A stretch of DNA of 64,000 bases from CAYNWT01 sp964450955 (GCA_964450955.1 CAYVFI010000013.1:62001-126000), one strand, 5' to 3'; positions 42,773 through 52,224 are shown, numbered from the stretch's first letter. Program-made: numbers and translations. Notes: generated by a model from the letters alone, not told the origin.

Positions 42773-45700
42773 ATGTCCCGCTTGTGTCTCGCCCTTGCCT
42801 TTGCGTTCGTTGTGCCCTGCGTGGCTCAGGACGATCACGATCATTCTCACGCGGACCATAGTGTTCTGCACGAGTTCCAACGTGTTCAACTAACCGACAC
42901 GTATTTTTCTGAGGGAGCCAACTTCGGCGATATCAACAACGACGGAGTGATGGATGCCGTCTGCGGCCCGTACTGGTTTGCCGGCCCCGACTTTAAGACA
43001 AAGCAGGAGATCTACTCGGCAAAACCGCAGGACACAAACAAGTACGCGGACAACTTCTTCAACTGGGTTTACGACTTCAACGGCGACGGCTGGAACGACG
43101 TCCTGGTAGTCGGCTTCCCCGGCACACCCGCCTACGTCTACCAAAACCCCGGCCGCGCAAACGTGAGCGGCAAGGCGCTAGCCGCCGGCGGAACCACAGG
43201 GAAAACAGACGTCGCGCTAATGCCAGGGGCTAGCGCCCGCCCGCTCACGAAAGTGTGGAAAAAGCACACCGTATTTGATTGGGTCTCGAACGAATCACCA
43301 CAGTTCGTCAACGTCGTAGGCGATGAAACTCCCGAACTGGTTTGCACGCGAGACGGCCGATTCGGCTACGTCACCATCCCAAAACCCGTAGGTCAGGCTG
43401 TGCCTGACGAACCAAGCGCATTTGGACGCTGGGATTTCCACCCAATCTCAGACGACATCGCTCCGAAACGCTTCGGCCATGCACTCGGCGTGGGCGACGT
43501 CAACAGCGATGGCCGCGCCGACGTGTTGTTCAAAGACGGTTGGTTCGAACAACCAGAAGACATCGCCGGCGACCCCCAATGGAAACTGCACAAGGTAAAA
43601 TTCTGCGAACCAGGCGGCGCAGACATGTTCGCTTACGACGTGGATGGTGATGGCGACAGCGATGTCATCACCAGCCTGGGTGCTCACGATTACGGGCTGG
43701 CGTGGCACGAACAGTTGCCGGGCGGCAAGTTCAAGCAGCACACGATCATGGGTCGTAAGCCCAGCGACAATAAGTACGGCGTCCTGTTCACAGAACCGCA
43801 CTCGGTGAACCTGGTCGATATTGACGGCGACGGCCTGAAGGACATTGTGACTGGCAAAACGTATTGGTCGCACCACAAGCAAAGCCCCATGTGGGACGCG
43901 GGTGCGGTGGTGTATTGGTTCAAGTTGGTTCGCGCAGAAACCGGGCAACTCAAGACCGTCAATGATCTCATTCGCAAGTACTACGCAGAATCTCAGGCCG
44001 CGAAGCCGCAGCGAGTTGTTGAGACTCTGGCTGAGATGCGGCAGCAGGTTCTTGGTGACAAGCACATCTCAAAGAAGTTCACGAACGAACTTAAGCAAAA
44101 CGGATTGACGCTGAATATGAAGCTCCCGGCCGCGAAGGTCGATTGGCTGCCATACAAAGCGGACGACGAAGCAGGTATCGGCCGCCAGCTAACTGTCGGC
44201 GACATCAACGGCGATCAGTTACCAGACATCGTCGTTGGTGGGATGAAGGGAGCCCATGTTCTGATCCACAAACGCCGCAAGGTCAGCGACGCCGAATGGC
44301 ATGCGGCTCAACCGGTTCAACACAAAGAACTCGCGTCCGGTCTCAGTCCCGCAGAAGCGGCGCAAAACATGACGGTTCCGCCCGGGTTCAAAGTCCAACT
44401 GGCAGCGGGTGAACCGATGGTGCATCAGCCGATTGCGTTCACGTTCGATGACCGCGGACGCCTATGGCTGGCCGAAGCCTACACCTATCCCAACCGAGCA
44501 AAAGATGGCGAAGGCAAAGACAAGATCGTCATCCTGGAAGACACCGACCTGGACGGAGATTTTGATAAGCGAACGGTATTCATCGAAGGCCTGAACCTTG
44601 TCAGCGGCCTGGAAGTCGGCTTCGGCGGCGTGTGGGTGGGAGCGGCCCCATACCTGATGTTCATTCCGGATCGAGATGGTGATGACAAGCCGGACGCCCC
44701 CGCCGCGAACGCGGCCCGCGCAATGCCCCCTCTCCCCCTGGGCGACTCACGAAGACACGCTTGGACTTCATTCGGGGGAGAGGGGACTGGTGCGGCGCAA
44801 GTCGATTCTCCCAAGCTCCAATTTCCCAAAGACGTTCCTCCCGGTGCCACCGTCCTCCTCGACGGCTTCGGCTGGCACGACACGCACGAGGTTCTGAACT
44901 CATTCATCTGGGGTCCCGACGGTTGGCTTTACGGATGCCACGGCATCTTCACGCATTCCAAAGTCGGCAAGCCGGGCACTCCCGACGACAAACGAACGCC
45001 GATCAACGCGGGCGTCTGGCGATACCATCCGCAGCGGCACGAGTTCGAAGTGTTCGCGGAAGGAACCAGCAACCCGTGGGGCGTGGACTTCAACGAGAAG
45101 GGTGATGCGTTCATCACGGCGTGCGTCATTCCGCACCTGTACCACGTCATCCCCGGAGCCCGCTATCAGCGGCAAGCGGGTCAGCACTTCAACCCCCACA
45201 CGTACGACGACATCAAAACCATCGCCGACCACCTGCACTACACGGGCAACATCAAAGACCACGCGTGGTGGGGGCACGAACCCGACGTGCCGAAAGGAAC
45301 CGACGACGCCGGCGGCGGACACGCTCATTGCGGAGCCATGATTTACCTCGGCGACAACTGGCCGAAGGAATACCGCGGCAAACTGTTCTTCAACAACATC
45401 CACGGCAACCGCATCAACTGCGACATTTTGGAACCGAAGGGCAGCGGCTACGTCGGTCGTCACGGCAAGGATTTTCTGAAAGCCAACGACCGCTGGTTCC
45501 GCGGCATCAACATGAAGTACGCCCCGGACGGAACGGTTTATTTGATCGACTGGTACGACAGGAACGCGTGCCACCGCACCAACCCGGAAATCTGGGACCG
45601 CACCAACGGGCGGATCTATCGGATTGTGTACGGGGATAAGAAGCCGGAACGCGTGAACCTTGGCGCGATGAGTACGCTCGAACTCTTGAATTTGCAAACC

Positions 45701-47893
45701 CACGAGAACGAGTGGTTCGTGCGCATGTCGCGACGGTTGTTACAGGAACGAGACCCACGCAACAAAGGCGTACTGATCGGAGATGCAAGCCGTGACTTGT
45801 GGAGATTTGCCGGACGCGACGAGGAAATCAAACCAGGGGAACCCCCGCGACTTGATCCGTCAAATCATAAGAACTTTTCGCGACTGCTAGCAACGGGCGA
45901 GGCACTGGGCCTTGAGCCACCAGATCTGGAATGGGCCGTTCAGATGAAAGACAGCTTGCCAGAAGCCTCCGTTAGGTTGATCGTCGGTAGCACTGACCGC
46001 GATAGTTGGCCGACAAAGCATCGTTTCTGGCTGACCAAACTTGAAGAACGCTCACCAGCCATCCGGCTCACCGTAGCATCGGCGACGCAACGAATCCCCA
46101 TCAATCAGCGATGGCCGATCGTAACAGATCTCGTCTCACACGCCGAAGACGCCAGCGACCACAACCTCCCGCTCATGTACTGGTACGCCATTGAACCGCT
46201 TGTCCCAGCCGACCCGGCTCGCGCGATAAAGCTGGCTGAAGCGTCGAAGATCCCGCTCATCACCCGCTACATCTACCGTCGAGCCGCATCGGACGACAAA
46301 CTCATCAATCACGTCGTGGATGTCCTCGCAAAGACCACCGACACCGCGCGGCAGGAACTGGTTCTGGATGAAATGTCCCGAGCCTTCGAAGGCCGAGTCG
46401 ACATCCCCATGCCACCCGCGTGGAAGCCCGCGTACGACGCACTCGCGAAGAGCGACAAGGCTGCCGTCCGCGACAAAGCCGACCGCATCGCCATTCTGCT
46501 CGGCGACGCCCGTATCTTCCCGCGCATGCGAGCTCGACTGGTTGACAAGAACGAACCAATTCAAAAACGCCGCGAAGCGCTCGACATTCTCGTCCGCGGT
46601 CGCGACGCCGGAGCCGCCGATTCGTGGCTGACCGTGCTCAACGAACCAAAACTCCGCGGCCCCGCCATCCGAGCGCTCGCTGCCATCGACGACGCTCGAA
46701 CGGCTCCCGTTCTCATTGGCCAATACGGTTCACTACCCGATCCCGAACGCCGCGACGCCGTCAGTACGCTGGTCGCCCGCAAAGGTTCGGCCCTCGCACT
46801 GCTGGACGCGATCGAAGCGAAGAAGATCCCATCTACCGATCTGCACGCCTACCACATTCGCGAACTCGACCGGTTCAAGGACGACAAACTGAGCGCCCGC
46901 ATCAAATCCGTCTGGGGCGACATCCGCGAGTCATCGGCCGACAAGAAAAAGCAAATCGCCGACATGAAAGCCATGCTGGCCGCCAAACACGATCGCACGC
47001 CCGACCTCGGCAACGGTCGCCGCCTGTTCGACAAGACCTGCGCGTCGTGCCACATGCTGTTTGGCAGCGGCGGTAAAGTTGGCCCCGACATCACCGGTTC
47101 CAACCGAGTCAACCTGGACTACATCCTCGAAAATGTCATCGACCCCAGCGCCGTCATGGGCCGCGACTATCGCATGAGCACCTTCGTTCTCGAAGACGGT
47201 CGGTCTGTCAGCGGGTTGATCCAAAAAGAAACCGACAGTGCTCTGACCGTTCGAACCATCAACGACACCATCGTCGTCGCCAAAGCCGACATCGAAGACC
47301 AGGCACAGTCCGAACTTTCGCTTATGCCCGAACGCCTGTTGGACTCACTCAAGGAACAAGAGGTCCGCGACCTGATTGCATACCTGGCGAGCCCCGCTCA
47401 AGTTGCACCGAAGGGGCCACGGTCACCGATCGATCCAAAGACGAACCGCGTGGCTGGAGCGATTGAAGGCGAGTCCATGAAGATCGTGAAGGTCACTCGC
47501 GGCCGAGCAACCGGCCAACCGATGGCTCAGTTCAAAGCCGATCGCTGGAGCAACAACGACCACATGTGGTGGATCAATGGCAAACTCGGCGATACGCTGA
47601 CGCTGGAGTTCCCCGTCAAAGAAACGGGAACCTACGACATGGAAATCGTGATGACCCGGGCCATTGACTACGGGATGTTCCAACTGATACTGGACGGCAA
47701 AGAGATCGGTTCTCCGATTGATCTCTACGACAAAGAGGTCATCACCACCGGCGTCCTGACCATTCCCGTCGGAACCGTTGGGGCTGGCAAACACGAACTC
47801 ACCGCTAAGATTATCGGCGCGAACCCGAAGGCAATTAAACGGTATATGTTTGGCCTGGATTACATACGGCTCATCCCAATAAGCCCCAAATAG
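42773..47893 (+). CDS. PVC-type membrane-bound dehydrogenase with FG-GAP, HEAT-like, cytochrome c and carbohydrate-binding-like domains
   Basis: Secreted giant of 1706 residues with a signal peptide (MSRLCLALAFAFVVPCVA). In order: an FG-GAP/VCBS propeller (about 35-520, repeated GDINxDG calcium loops); the PVC dehydrogenase propeller (about 535-980, starting MTVPPGFKVQLAAGEPMVHQP); a HEAT-like helical region (about 1000-1400); a c-type cytochrome with CASCH (C1423) and the motif LFDKTC...VGPDITG of PSCyt2-type heme domains; and a C-terminal beta-sandwich (about 1570-1706) resembling carbohydrate-binding modules. Such proteins are planctomycete-specific and probably oxidise sugars or alcohols at the outer surface. 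The gene carries three palindromic insertions that stay in frame (43162, 43392, 44727). GGAGG-type Shine-Dalgarno precedes the ATG. Confidence 0.9.
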   Translation: MSRLCLALAFAFVVPCVAQDDHDHSHADHSVLHEFQRVQLTDTYFSEGANFGDINNDGVMDAVCGPYWFAGPDFKTKQEIYSAKPQDTNKYADNFFNWVYDFNGDGWNDVLVVGFPGTPAYVYQNPGRANVSGKALAAGGTTGKTDVALMPGASARPLTKVWKKHTVFDWVSNESPQFVNVVGDETPELVCTRDGRFGYVTIPKPVGQAVPDEPSAFGRWDFHPISDDIAPKRFGHALGVGDVNSDGRADVLFKDGWFEQPEDIAGDPQWKLHKVKFCEPGGADMFAYDVDGDGDSDVITSLGAHDYGLAWHEQLPGGKFKQHTIMGRKPSDNKYGVLFTEPHSVNLVDIDGDGLKDIVTGKTYWSHHKQSPMWDAGAVVYWFKLVRAETGQLKTVNDLIRKYYAESQAAKPQRVVETLAEMRQQVLGDKHISKKFTNELKQNGLTLNMKLPAAKVDWLPYKADDEAGIGRQLTVGDINGDQLPDIVVGGMKGAHVLIHKRRKVSDAEWHAAQPVQHKELASGLSPAEAAQNMTVPPGFKVQLAAGEPMVHQPIAFTFDDRGRLWLAEAYTYPNRAKDGEGKDKIVILEDTDLDGDFDKRTVFIEGLNLVSGLEVGFGGVWVGAAPYLMFIPDRDGDDKPDAPAANAARAMPPLPLGDSRRHAWTSFGGEGTGAAQVDSPKLQFPKDVPPGATVLLDGFGWHDTHEVLNSFIWGPDGWLYGCHGIFTHSKVGKPGTPDDKRTPINAGVWRYHPQRHEFEVFAEGTSNPWGVDFNEKGDAFITACVIPHLYHVIPGARYQRQAGQHFNPHTYDDIKTIADHLHYTGNIKDHAWWGHEPDVPKGTDDAGGGHAHCGAMIYLGDNWPKEYRGKLFFNNIHGNRINCDILEPKGSGYVGRHGKDFLKANDRWFRGINMKYAPDGTVYLIDWYDRNACHRTNPEIWDRTNGRIYRIVYGDKKPERVNLGAMSTLELLNLQTHENEWFVRMSRRLLQERDPRNKGVLIGDASRDLWRFAGRDEEIKPGEPPRLDPSNHKNFSRLLATGEALGLEPPDLEWAVQMKDSLPEASVRLIVGSTDRDSWPTKHRFWLTKLEERSPAIRLTVASATQRIPINQRWPIVTDLVSHAEDASDHNLPLMYWYAIEPLVPADPARAIKLAEASKIPLITRYIYRRAASDDKLINHVVDVLAKTTDTARQELVLDEMSRAFEGRVDIPMPPAWKPAYDALAKSDKAAVRDKADRIAILLGDARIFPRMRARLVDKNEPIQKRREALDILVRGRDAGAADSWLTVLNEPKLRGPAIRALAAIDDARTAPVLIGQYGSLPDPERRDAVSTLVARKGSALALLDAIEAKKIPSTDLHAYHIRELDRFKDDKLSARIKSVWGDIRESSADKKKQIADMKAMLAAKHDRTPDLGNGRRLFDKTCASCHMLFGSGGKVGPDITGSNRVNLDYILENVIDPSAVMGRDYRMSTFVLEDGRSVSGLIQKETDSALTVRTINDTIVVAKADIEDQAQSELSLMPERLLDSLKEQEVRDLIAYLASPAQVAPKGPRSPIDPKTNRVAGAIEGESMKIVKVTRGRATGQPMAQFKADRWSNNDHMWWINGKLGDTLTLEFPVKETGTYDMEIVMTRAIDYGMFQLILDGKEIGSPIDLYDKEVITTGVLTIPVGTVGAGKHELTAKIIGANPKAIKRYMFGLDYIRLIPISPK
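43162..43249. repeat. Palindromic element inserted in frame in the large dehydrogenase gene
   Basis: Two 22-base arms, 43162-43183 and 43228-43249, form an inverted repeat with 19 of 22 positions pairing, both containing the core GGCGCTAGCC/GGCTAGCGCC and CGTGAGCGG/CCGCTCACG. They encode about 29 residues (NVSGKALAAGG...MPGASARPLTK) that interrupt the calcium-loop propeller without breaking the frame. Confidence 0.8.
43392..43408. repeat. Second in-frame palindrome in the large dehydrogenase gene
   Basis: GTCAGGC and GCCTGAC around TGT. It is translated as VGQAVPDEP within a short insert that has no counterpart in the surrounding propeller pattern. Confidence 0.65.
44727..44785. repeat. Third in-frame inverted repeat in the large dehydrogenase gene
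   Basis: CCCCTCTCCCCC (44727-44738) and GGGGGAGAGGGG (44774-44785) pair perfectly across about 35 bases. The translated insert (residues about 652-671) is Pro- and Gly-rich and looks unlike its neighbours. A related CCTCTCCC/GGGAGAGG palindrome occurs at 49355. Confidence 0.75.
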
Positions 47894-47940
47894 CACAGCC
47901 GACGGGCTCACGCTGCACCGTGGTGAAATCGAAAGTCCAC

Positions 47941-48732
47941 CTACGCATCGTCGTCCATCGATTCCAATCGATCGACAAAGTCAGCGGTAAGGCCGGCTTT
48001 AAGGCGAGCCTCGCGCTGGAACTCGTTACCGACCGATTTGGCTGGCCGCATGGGCCAGTGCAGGTGAGAGGCGTAGGCGTCCCAGTCGGATTGACTGGGG
48101 TCTTTGAGTCGCCTTAGCCATTCGATTCCGAAGCGAACGTGTTCGATTTCGTCTCGGTGGATGACGCGCATCATCGCGGCGCTTTTGGAATCGCCGACGG
48201 CATCGAAGAACCCGGCGAACTCGCAGGTGTGGTCCAGGTTGCAGCCTTCGAATGTCAGCGGAAGCCCGGCGATGTAGTCCAGCACGCTCCCAAAAGACAA
48301 TGCCTTCTTCCAGATGTAACAGTTGACCTTCTCAGAACCAAAAGGAACACCAAGATCATCCGCGCGTTGCATGTGCATGCGGGTGTGGCGTTGTTCGTCC
48401 TTCATGATTTCGACCAGGCCCGTTCGGAACTCAGTCGGCGCGTCGGGGAACGCCAGTAGGACGAACGCCATGACCTCCAACGCCTGCAGTTCGTGGTTGG
48501 CCATGATGTGATGAGCCACCCCGCGGCGACGTGGGTCGGAAAACGCGCCGGGCCTGGGCATTCCGGGAGCCGCCCGGCGTTCGGCAAACACCAGATTGTC
48601 GGGACGACCGGGAACCTCCACCCGCGACGGTTCACCCGGCGCGTTGTCGGTGAATGTGTTTGTCGGCCATTCCAGCTTTGTATCGAGCTTGTTTGACAGC
48701 AGGACCTGTTTGGCGAATTCGCGGAGTTCCAT
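47941..48732 (-). CDS. DUF455 ferritin-like protein
   Basis: 263 residues of the DUF455 ferritin-like family. The helical bundle ligands are seen in NHELQALEVMAF, MKDEQRHTRMH and IHRDEIEHVRFGIEWL, which would form a di-iron site. The family is linked to tRNA hydroxylation-like or unknown oxidations. It follows the large dehydrogenase convergently (47 bases apart) and is separated from the next minus-strand gene by a terminator. No signal peptide. Confidence 0.88.
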   Translation of the reverse strand: MELREFAKQVLLSNKLDTKLEWPTNTFTDNAPGEPSRVEVPGRPDNLVFAERRAAPGMPRPGAFSDPRRRGVAHHIMANHELQALEVMAFVLLAFPDAPTEFRTGLVEIMKDEQRHTRMHMQRADDLGVPFGSEKVNCYIWKKALSFGSVLDYIAGLPLTFEGCNLDHTCEFAGFFDAVGDSKSAAMMRVIHRDEIEHVRFGIEWLRRLKDPSQSDWDAYASHLHWPMRPAKSVGNEFQREARLKAGLTADFVDRLESMDDDA

Positions 48733-48782
48733 TCTTAATCCAGCAAAGACTCAGAAGACGCCGAACTTAGTTCGCCGCGCGC

Positions 48783-48813
48783 AAAAAAAGAACCGCGATT
48801 TAAAAATCGCGGT
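48783..48813 (-). terminator. Rho-independent terminator, possibly bidirectional
   Basis: ACCGCGATTT and AAATCGCGGT form a perfect ten-base-pair stem with a two-base loop. On the minus strand a T-run of seven follows, ending the small gene at 48849; on the plus strand six T follow a few bases later. Confidence 0.88.
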
Positions 48814-48848
48814 CCTCCATTTTTTCTCGCTGTTGTTTGAGTCGCTTG

Positions 48849-49079
48849 TTACCTGCCGAGGAAGGTTGAGGCGAGCCACGCATTTTTCCTGCGTTCCATT
48901 TCCATCAAGTTGCCGAATGCCTGACGAAGTGGGCCGGGACCGTTGTTGACGGTCCGGACTGGTCGGAAGACCCGCACGGGACGGCTGAAGCGTCGCCATC
49001 TGCCGGGTTCGGCGTTGGATGGGGTTGGCAGGCAGAAGGCAAACGCCAACGCCATTGAGAGAACTAAGAGCTTTCGCAT
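48849..49079 (-). CDS. Small secreted basic protein
   Basis: 76 residues. A clear signal peptide (MRKLLVLSMALAFAFCLPTPSNA) is followed by a mature part of about 53 residues rich in R, with RWRRFSRPVRVFRPVR. The ATG has AGGAAG just upstream on the minus strand, and a terminator follows 35 bases after the stop, so the gene is well delimited. No family recognised. Confidence 0.75.
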   Translation of the reverse strand: MRKLLVLSMALAFAFCLPTPSNAEPGRWRRFSRPVRVFRPVRTVNNGPGPLRQAFGNLMEMERRKNAWLASTFLGR

Positions 49080-49489
49080 GGAACTTCCTGAGCTGAACGT
49101 TCGGTGTTACTTACCAGTGGTTGCTTGGCGCGCTAACGATCACTGGCATACGAGTTCAATCGGCGAGTTCGGCCGCTCACCATACCGCCGGGCACGAATT
49201 GCCGGTCTGGAACGCGAAAGCTACTCCCGCCCGCCCTACAGCAGTCAAAACACGCATGTCATCGCGCGATCGCCTGGCTTCCGATACACGCAGAACCGGC
49301 ACAGTCCCAACGGGTCTGCCATTTGGCCGGTACCCCAATCTCGCGCAAACGTCACCTCTCCCGCTTGCGGGAGAGGTCGCGGTCTCAGCCGCGGGAGAGG
49401 GCCGGCGAATATCAAATCTCCAACAAGGAATCTCCAAGTAACAACGGTGGCATGGTCCGTGCACAGAACCGCTGAATGTCGGACAAAGA
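49080..49489. other. Intergenic region with a palindromic repeat and no recognised gene
   Basis: About 410 bases between two divergent small genes. It contains the perfect palindrome at 49355-49376, with CTCTCCCGC and GCGGGAGAG arms, and a second partial copy of the arm (GGGAGAGGG) at about 49391-49400. Several short frames cross it but none has a ribosome site. Confidence 0.5.
49355..49376. repeat. CTCTCCCGC palindromic repeat
   Basis: The arms ACCTCTCCCGC and GCGGGAGAGGT, with the central dinucleotide TT, form a near-perfect hairpin of ten pairs. A similar but longer-spaced version occurs in the large dehydrogenase gene at 44727, so this seems to be a dispersed repeat family. Confidence 0.75.
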
Positions 49490-49753
49490 ATGTCGAATGA
49501 TGAAGTCAGAATTGCCACCACAGAACTTCAACCTTCGAAATTGACCGACGAAGAACTGGCCGACCGAGCGAATGTTTTGGATCAGTTGGACGGTGAACGT
49601 GATGGAGCTTTGAACCCATCCGTGTTCAGAACCGAAATCGAACGCACCAACACGCCACCACCTCGCGTCTTTATGGCTCAGCTGGAGACCGGCGACCCGT
49701 TGCAAACGACGAAAGAGTTCCTGGCCGATCTGGAATCTCAACCCGCCGAGTAG
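49490..49753 (+). CDS. Hypothetical acidic protein
   Basis: 87 residues, acidic and soluble, without a recognised domain. Its centre (KLTDEELADRANVLDQLDGER) is helical. It is flanked by clear terminators or repeats on both sides, and its codon use resembles neighbouring genes. No ribosome site is obvious at the ATG. Confidence 0.55.
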   Translation: MSNDEVRIATTELQPSKLTDEELADRANVLDQLDGERDGALNPSVFRTEIERTNTPPPRVFMAQLETGDPLQTTKEFLADLESQPAE

Positions 49754-49780
49754 TTGGGACGATCGGACATACCGCGCATG

Positions 49781-49807
49781 AAAAAGGCCTCTGAAAATTC
49801 AGAGGCC
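49781..49807 (-). terminator. Rho-independent terminator after the DHH phosphoesterase gene
   Basis: On the minus strand GGCCTCTGAA and TTCAGAGGCC form a ten-base-pair stem with a two-base loop, then TTTTT. It is located about 35 bases after the stop codon at 49843. Confidence 0.88.
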
Positions 49808-49842
49808 CGATTCGTTGTGCGAAGGTTGCAGATCATTCGCGA

Positions 49843-50814
49843 TTACGAAACAGCTGGCACGAATAGTTCAGGTGCCTCGGCTTTTTGATTCAGAGCCTGA
49901 ATGACCTGCGGCAAAATCTGGTCGGCTTCGTCGGTCGGAACCTGGCAGGTACCGGCCGCTGCGTGGCCACCGCCACCGTAAGACAAAGCGAGTTCGCCGA
50001 TGCTGACTGGGTTGGTGCGATTCAGAATCGACTTGCCCATGGCCAGAATGGTCGTCTCACGATATCGCCCACGCATGACGTGAACTGACACATTGCATTC
50101 CGGGTACAGTGCGTAAAGTACAAATCGGTTCCCGGCAAAAATCGTTTCCTGGTCCCGCAGATCCAGAACGACGACATTTTCGAACACGCCAGAGCACCGG
50201 CCAATCTGTTCAATGAAAAGCTCGCGTTGAGCGTTATAGACTTCGACGCGTTCCTGAATATCCGGCAGCATTAGAACTTCATCGATGCTGAGATGACGAC
50301 AGTGATCAATCAGTTCCATCATCAACTGATAGTTTGAGATGCGGAACTTCTTAAACCGCCCCAGGCCAGTGCGTGGATCCATGATGAATGACAGCAGGGC
50401 CCATCGCTGTGGAGCCAGAATGTCCATGCGATCGAACTTCGCCGCATCAGCGCGGTCGACGGCTGCCAGAATTTCCGGATCGATGTCCGGGAACCGCGTC
50501 ACGCCACCAAAGTAGTTGTAGACAACCCGCGCGGCGGAATCGACGTTTGGTTCGAGGATGTGGTTCGTACGAACGTTCTCACCGGCTCGAACGCCTTCGC
50601 TTTCGTGGTGGTCGAAGCACAGGTGGCAACGCGGATCGTAAGGCAGGTTTGTCAGGATGTCCCGGTCAGTGATATCGACGTTACCATCCTGTACGTCTTT
50701 GGGATGGACAAACAAAATGTCGTCCAGAATATTCATCTCGCGAAGCAACATCGCACAAACGAGTCCATCAAAGTCGCTGCGTGTCACCAGGCGGTGGGTG
50801 AAGTTCTTAGTCAT
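49843..50814 (-). CDS. DHH-family phosphoesterase
   Basis: 323 residues from the ATG at 50814 (AGGAA upstream). The DHH motifs are visible: TRSDFDGLVCAML (motif I), the DHH triad in LCFDHHESEG, VDRADAAKFDR and, in the C-terminal DHHA1 domain, SYGGGGHAAAGTCQVP. These are typical of exopolyphosphatase/oligoribonuclease-like enzymes. Substrate may be nanoRNA, cyclic dinucleotide or polyphosphate; the sequence does not decide. The frame remains open a further 170 codons upstream, but that part has no coding character and no conserved start. Confidence 0.88.
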   Translation of the reverse strand: MTKNFTHRLVTRSDFDGLVCAMLLREMNILDDILFVHPKDVQDGNVDITDRDILTNLPYDPRCHLCFDHHESEGVRAGENVRTNHILEPNVDSAARVVYNYFGGVTRFPDIDPEILAAVDRADAAKFDRMDILAPQRWALLSFIMDPRTGLGRFKKFRISNYQLMMELIDHCRHLSIDEVLMLPDIQERVEVYNAQRELFIEQIGRCSGVFENVVVLDLRDQETIFAGNRFVLYALYPECNVSVHVMRGRYRETTILAMGKSILNRTNPVSIGELALSYGGGGHAAAGTCQVPTDEADQILPQVIQALNQKAEAPELFVPAVS

Positions 50815-51981
50815 GTCAGATTCCTGCTTCAGGGCTCTCAGGACGACGGATGCTTTCAAGGCGCGCCCTTGCATCGGAAACCTAGCTCGATGTTGCCAAC
50901 TCGCAACTTGTTCATTGAGGTAGACTGAGGGTACCTGTGTGGTGGAACCGATTGTGCGGATCACGCGGAGGTGTCGGCCGTAAACGGGGAGCTTTTCTAT
51001 ACGAACCCCACATCTTCCTGAGATCAAACGGGTTACGAAGCGACGTTTGGTTTGAGCCCCTATCGGTTGTGACGAGGGAATCAAACCAACAAGAAAGCTG
51101 GCAACCTGAAAACGGCCTGTCCAACCGTACGCAGCGCCGAGACTGTCAACGGTGCTGATGTAGTCTTCCAAGTCACGCAGGAACTTTGTGACAATGAGAA
51201 GCGTCGTTTCAATGAGTATCGGATCGACTTGCTTCAGGGAAACGACCTCCGTGCGTAAAGCTCCACGCAGAGTCTCTGGAGAGGCTGCCGCCGTAGCGGC
51301 GAGGCGGACCCGACCGGCATCCAAGTGCTTCCCGCGAACTGGTTGAGCCCAACACCAATCACGGCTTGCAAACGCGAACGAGATTGGTTTCCGTGTTCGA
51401 CATGATGTGCAATCTTGATCTGAATTCCGGAGATGCCTGGAGTGTTACTTTGGGACTGACCCAACAGCGTCTGCCTTCGGCGGCATTCCGCTCGGAACGG
51501 AGTTAACGTCTTAGCTCAGGTTATCGGCCGAGCAAGATCGAATCATCAAGGCCGAGGTCATTGATCCGGCGGACGCTCGTATCACCAATCGTCCAATTCA
51601 GGTTTGCGGAGTTGCCTTCAGGCACGATGGGCTCGCTTCCACAGCATGTGAGGTATTAGCACCTCGTTTGTACTGCTCCAGCCAGCGATGCCCTGGCACC
51701 AATTCGAGCAGGCTAAATCTTTCCCTTTGAGATTTGTTCTACATTCGCCCTATCCCTGATGCGCTTGCCGACGTAGTCTGGCCTTGGCCCTCATCAGGAA
51801 GGCCTAGTGACCGCCGCTCGAGTCAAGAGCTTTGTCCTCTTGTCTCTCGCCTCTTCAACAGCGTGACGCGGTCGCTTCTGCTGCGTCAAATTCACGGACG
51901 CCCATCGCTTTCTTTGCTGCTGAATGCGTTGCCCGCTGCGCGCTATACGACGAATCGGGCGTTCATTTTTTGGGGTTCCAG
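50815..51981. other. About 1.2 kb without an intact gene, probably decayed DNA
   Basis: No frame here has both a ribosome site and a recognisable product. A start-less frame at 51073-51258 on the plus strand has protein-like texture (VVFQVTQELCDNEKRRFNEY) and may be a gene remnant. The rest consists of short frames on both strands. It begins the accessory region that continues to about 55490. Confidence 0.5.
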
Positions 51982-52224
51982 ATGCAAGATTCGATGCCCG
52001 AAACTCGACAGAGAGAGAGCTCACTCGCGCTCGTAGAGACGCAAGACGACCGAATTGCGGTCACTCAATCTCGTTCAATCACGGCAGCCCGGTACAGCCT
52101 TGAGGTCGAGCAGTTGGTCGCTATCGAGCCTGCCGGTGTTAAGGGGAACTGGCCTCCGCTCGATATCACTGTCCCCACTCCTCGATTTGTCACGCAGGGC
52201 TACGAGAGGCACTCGAATGAGTAA
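51982..52224 (+). CDS. Small hypothetical protein upstream of the zinc-ribbon gene
   Basis: 80 residues from the ATG at 51982. The sequence RYSLEVEQLVAIEPAGVKGNWPPLDITVPTPRF is protein-like and the stop overlaps the next gene's start by eight bases, which supports translation coupling. No known family. A longer frame reaches back to 51832 but its first 50 residues look non-coding. It is part of the small-gene run that contains floA. Confidence 0.45.
   Translation: MQDSMPETRQRESSLALVETQDDRIAVTQSRSITAARYSLEVEQLVAIEPAGVKGNWPPLDITVPTPRFVTQGYERHSNE

Noticed and set aside
49121..49441. 106-residue open frame between the small secreted protein and the acidic protein
   Set aside because: It crosses palindromic repeats, has no ribosome site and no protein-like pattern.
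50815..51324. N-terminal extension of the DHH phosphoesterase
   Set aside because: The frame is open but the residues lack family similarity and the ATG at 50814 has AGGAA upstream.
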